A stretch of DNA of 64,000 nucleotides from Udeniomyces pyricola (lineage: Eukaryota; Basidiomycota; Tremellomycetes; Cystofilobasidiales; Mrakiaceae): assembly GCA_039545295.1 (NCBI GenBank), contig BCIK01000030.1:62001-126000 (forward strand), in the 5' to 3' direction. A program made the translations under genes and the position numbers. Below are positions 63,433 to 64,000 of the stretch, piece after piece. The notes under the pieces are model-generated. The model did no database searches. It was not told where the DNA came from and was given only the letters and a program-made list of their open reading frames with translations. How positions within the stretch are numbered: the first letter of the stretch is position 1; every line of letters starts with the position of its first letter.

Positions 63433-63944
63433 TCAACGCAGCACAGGACTCGGTAATCTCGAGACTGATCGCGAGAAACTGATGACTTCGTGCGGCGCCC
63501 AAAGCCAGCTTCCCCACCCAGAGTCCGAATAACCCGCAAGCCCAAACTTATCTTCCAACCCAGTCATGTTGCTTGATCCACCTTCGATGAACGTTCCGAG
63601 GGGATTGTTCACTTGCTCAGACCAGTGGAAGAGGGCATCAGCGCCTGAGCCAGACCCATCGGTAGATTCCATGGCAGTAGTGGCTGCAGAAGCCTCCATC
63701 TCGCCTGACAGGCCAACCTTGTTTGGCGTGTTGCTCGGACCATTGACGGCTGCAGATGGCGATTTCATGGAGAGTATGGGATTGGAGGGGCGACCGCGGA
63801 TGTTGGAGGTTCGATGAAGGTTGCGTTGCGATGGGTCAGAATTAACGTCGTGGGCTGAACGCTCCTCTTCGCTGGTTTCTGAGGTCGAGTCGGTGTCATT
63901 TTCTTTCAACGCAGAAGCAGCCGACCACGCCGTCCGTCTCATGT
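63433..63944 (-). CDS. Last exon of an unidentified gene, 5' partial
   Basis: Minus-strand exon beginning after a clear acceptor (TTTCTAACAG) and coding for about 170 residues: DMRRTAWSAASALKE, a Ser/Asp/Glu-rich middle, then FHWSEQVNNPLGTFIEGG and SGWGSWLWAPHEVISFS near the end. The aromatic C-terminus is distinctive, but I do not recognise the family. Bases 63945-64000 look like the upstream intron; earlier exons lie outside the window. Confidence 0.5.
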
Positions 63945-64000
63945 CTGTTAGAAAGGAGGTTCGAGTTAGGCTTGGTAGATGATATGATAGCAACTAATTC

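Overview
This 64 kb window is nuclear DNA from an intron-rich fungus, most likely a basidiomycete yeast or yeast-like fungus. Every well-conserved gene I could reconstruct but one is cut by many short introns, mostly 50-200 nt, and the coding sequence is moderately GC-rich. Several encoded proteins have clear fungal counterparts. The class cannot be fixed from the sequence; Pucciniomycotina would be compatible, but that is inference. Exon models were built by hand by joining reading frames at splice sites. All recognised multi-exon genes kept phase at every junction and gave proteins of about the usual family length.

Layout from left to right. The 3' end of a SET-domain gene, closest to E(z)/EZH2 (1-339, +). 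MCM7 helicase subunit (798-4738, +). A single-pass membrane protein with a Cys-rich outer part and an inner SH3 domain (5917-8994, +). An intergenic stretch with homopolymers and a 100-N assembly gap flanked by a duplicated 116-bp sequence. ARPC3, an Arp2/3 subunit (10721-11735, -), divergent from the PP2A B56 subunit RTS1 (12464-16938, +). ASA1, a WD40 protein (18195-20788, -), divergent from a predicted mitochondrial protein of unknown function (21145-23324, +). A U6 snRNA gene (25120-25235, +) followed by two tandem partial copies of its 3' half. The lipin PAH1 (25802-31537, -), divergent from MMS19 (32141-38353, +). Dynein light intermediate chain (39135-42570, -). An intronless disordered protein with a PAM2 motif (43425-46187, -). 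A mitochondrial carrier (47233-49608, +). A small coiled-coil protein (51054-51842, -), divergent from a CCDC124-type ribosome-associated protein (52598-54596, +). A tentative KEN-box protein (about 55011-55998, -). A large alpha-arrestin (57696-62978, -). The last exon of an unidentified gene (63433-63944, -).

The genes are housekeeping genes with unrelated roles: replication, actin, lipid synthesis, Fe-S assembly, dynein transport, mitochondrial transport and phosphatase signalling. I see no operon-like or biosynthetic cluster. The most unusual features are the U6 locus with its 135-bp tandem duplication, heavy use of splice donors of the form GTNCGT, coding microexons down to 6 nt, one GC-AG intron, and the PAM2-bearing orphan protein. 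No transposon, CRISPR array, virus or toxin gene was recognised.
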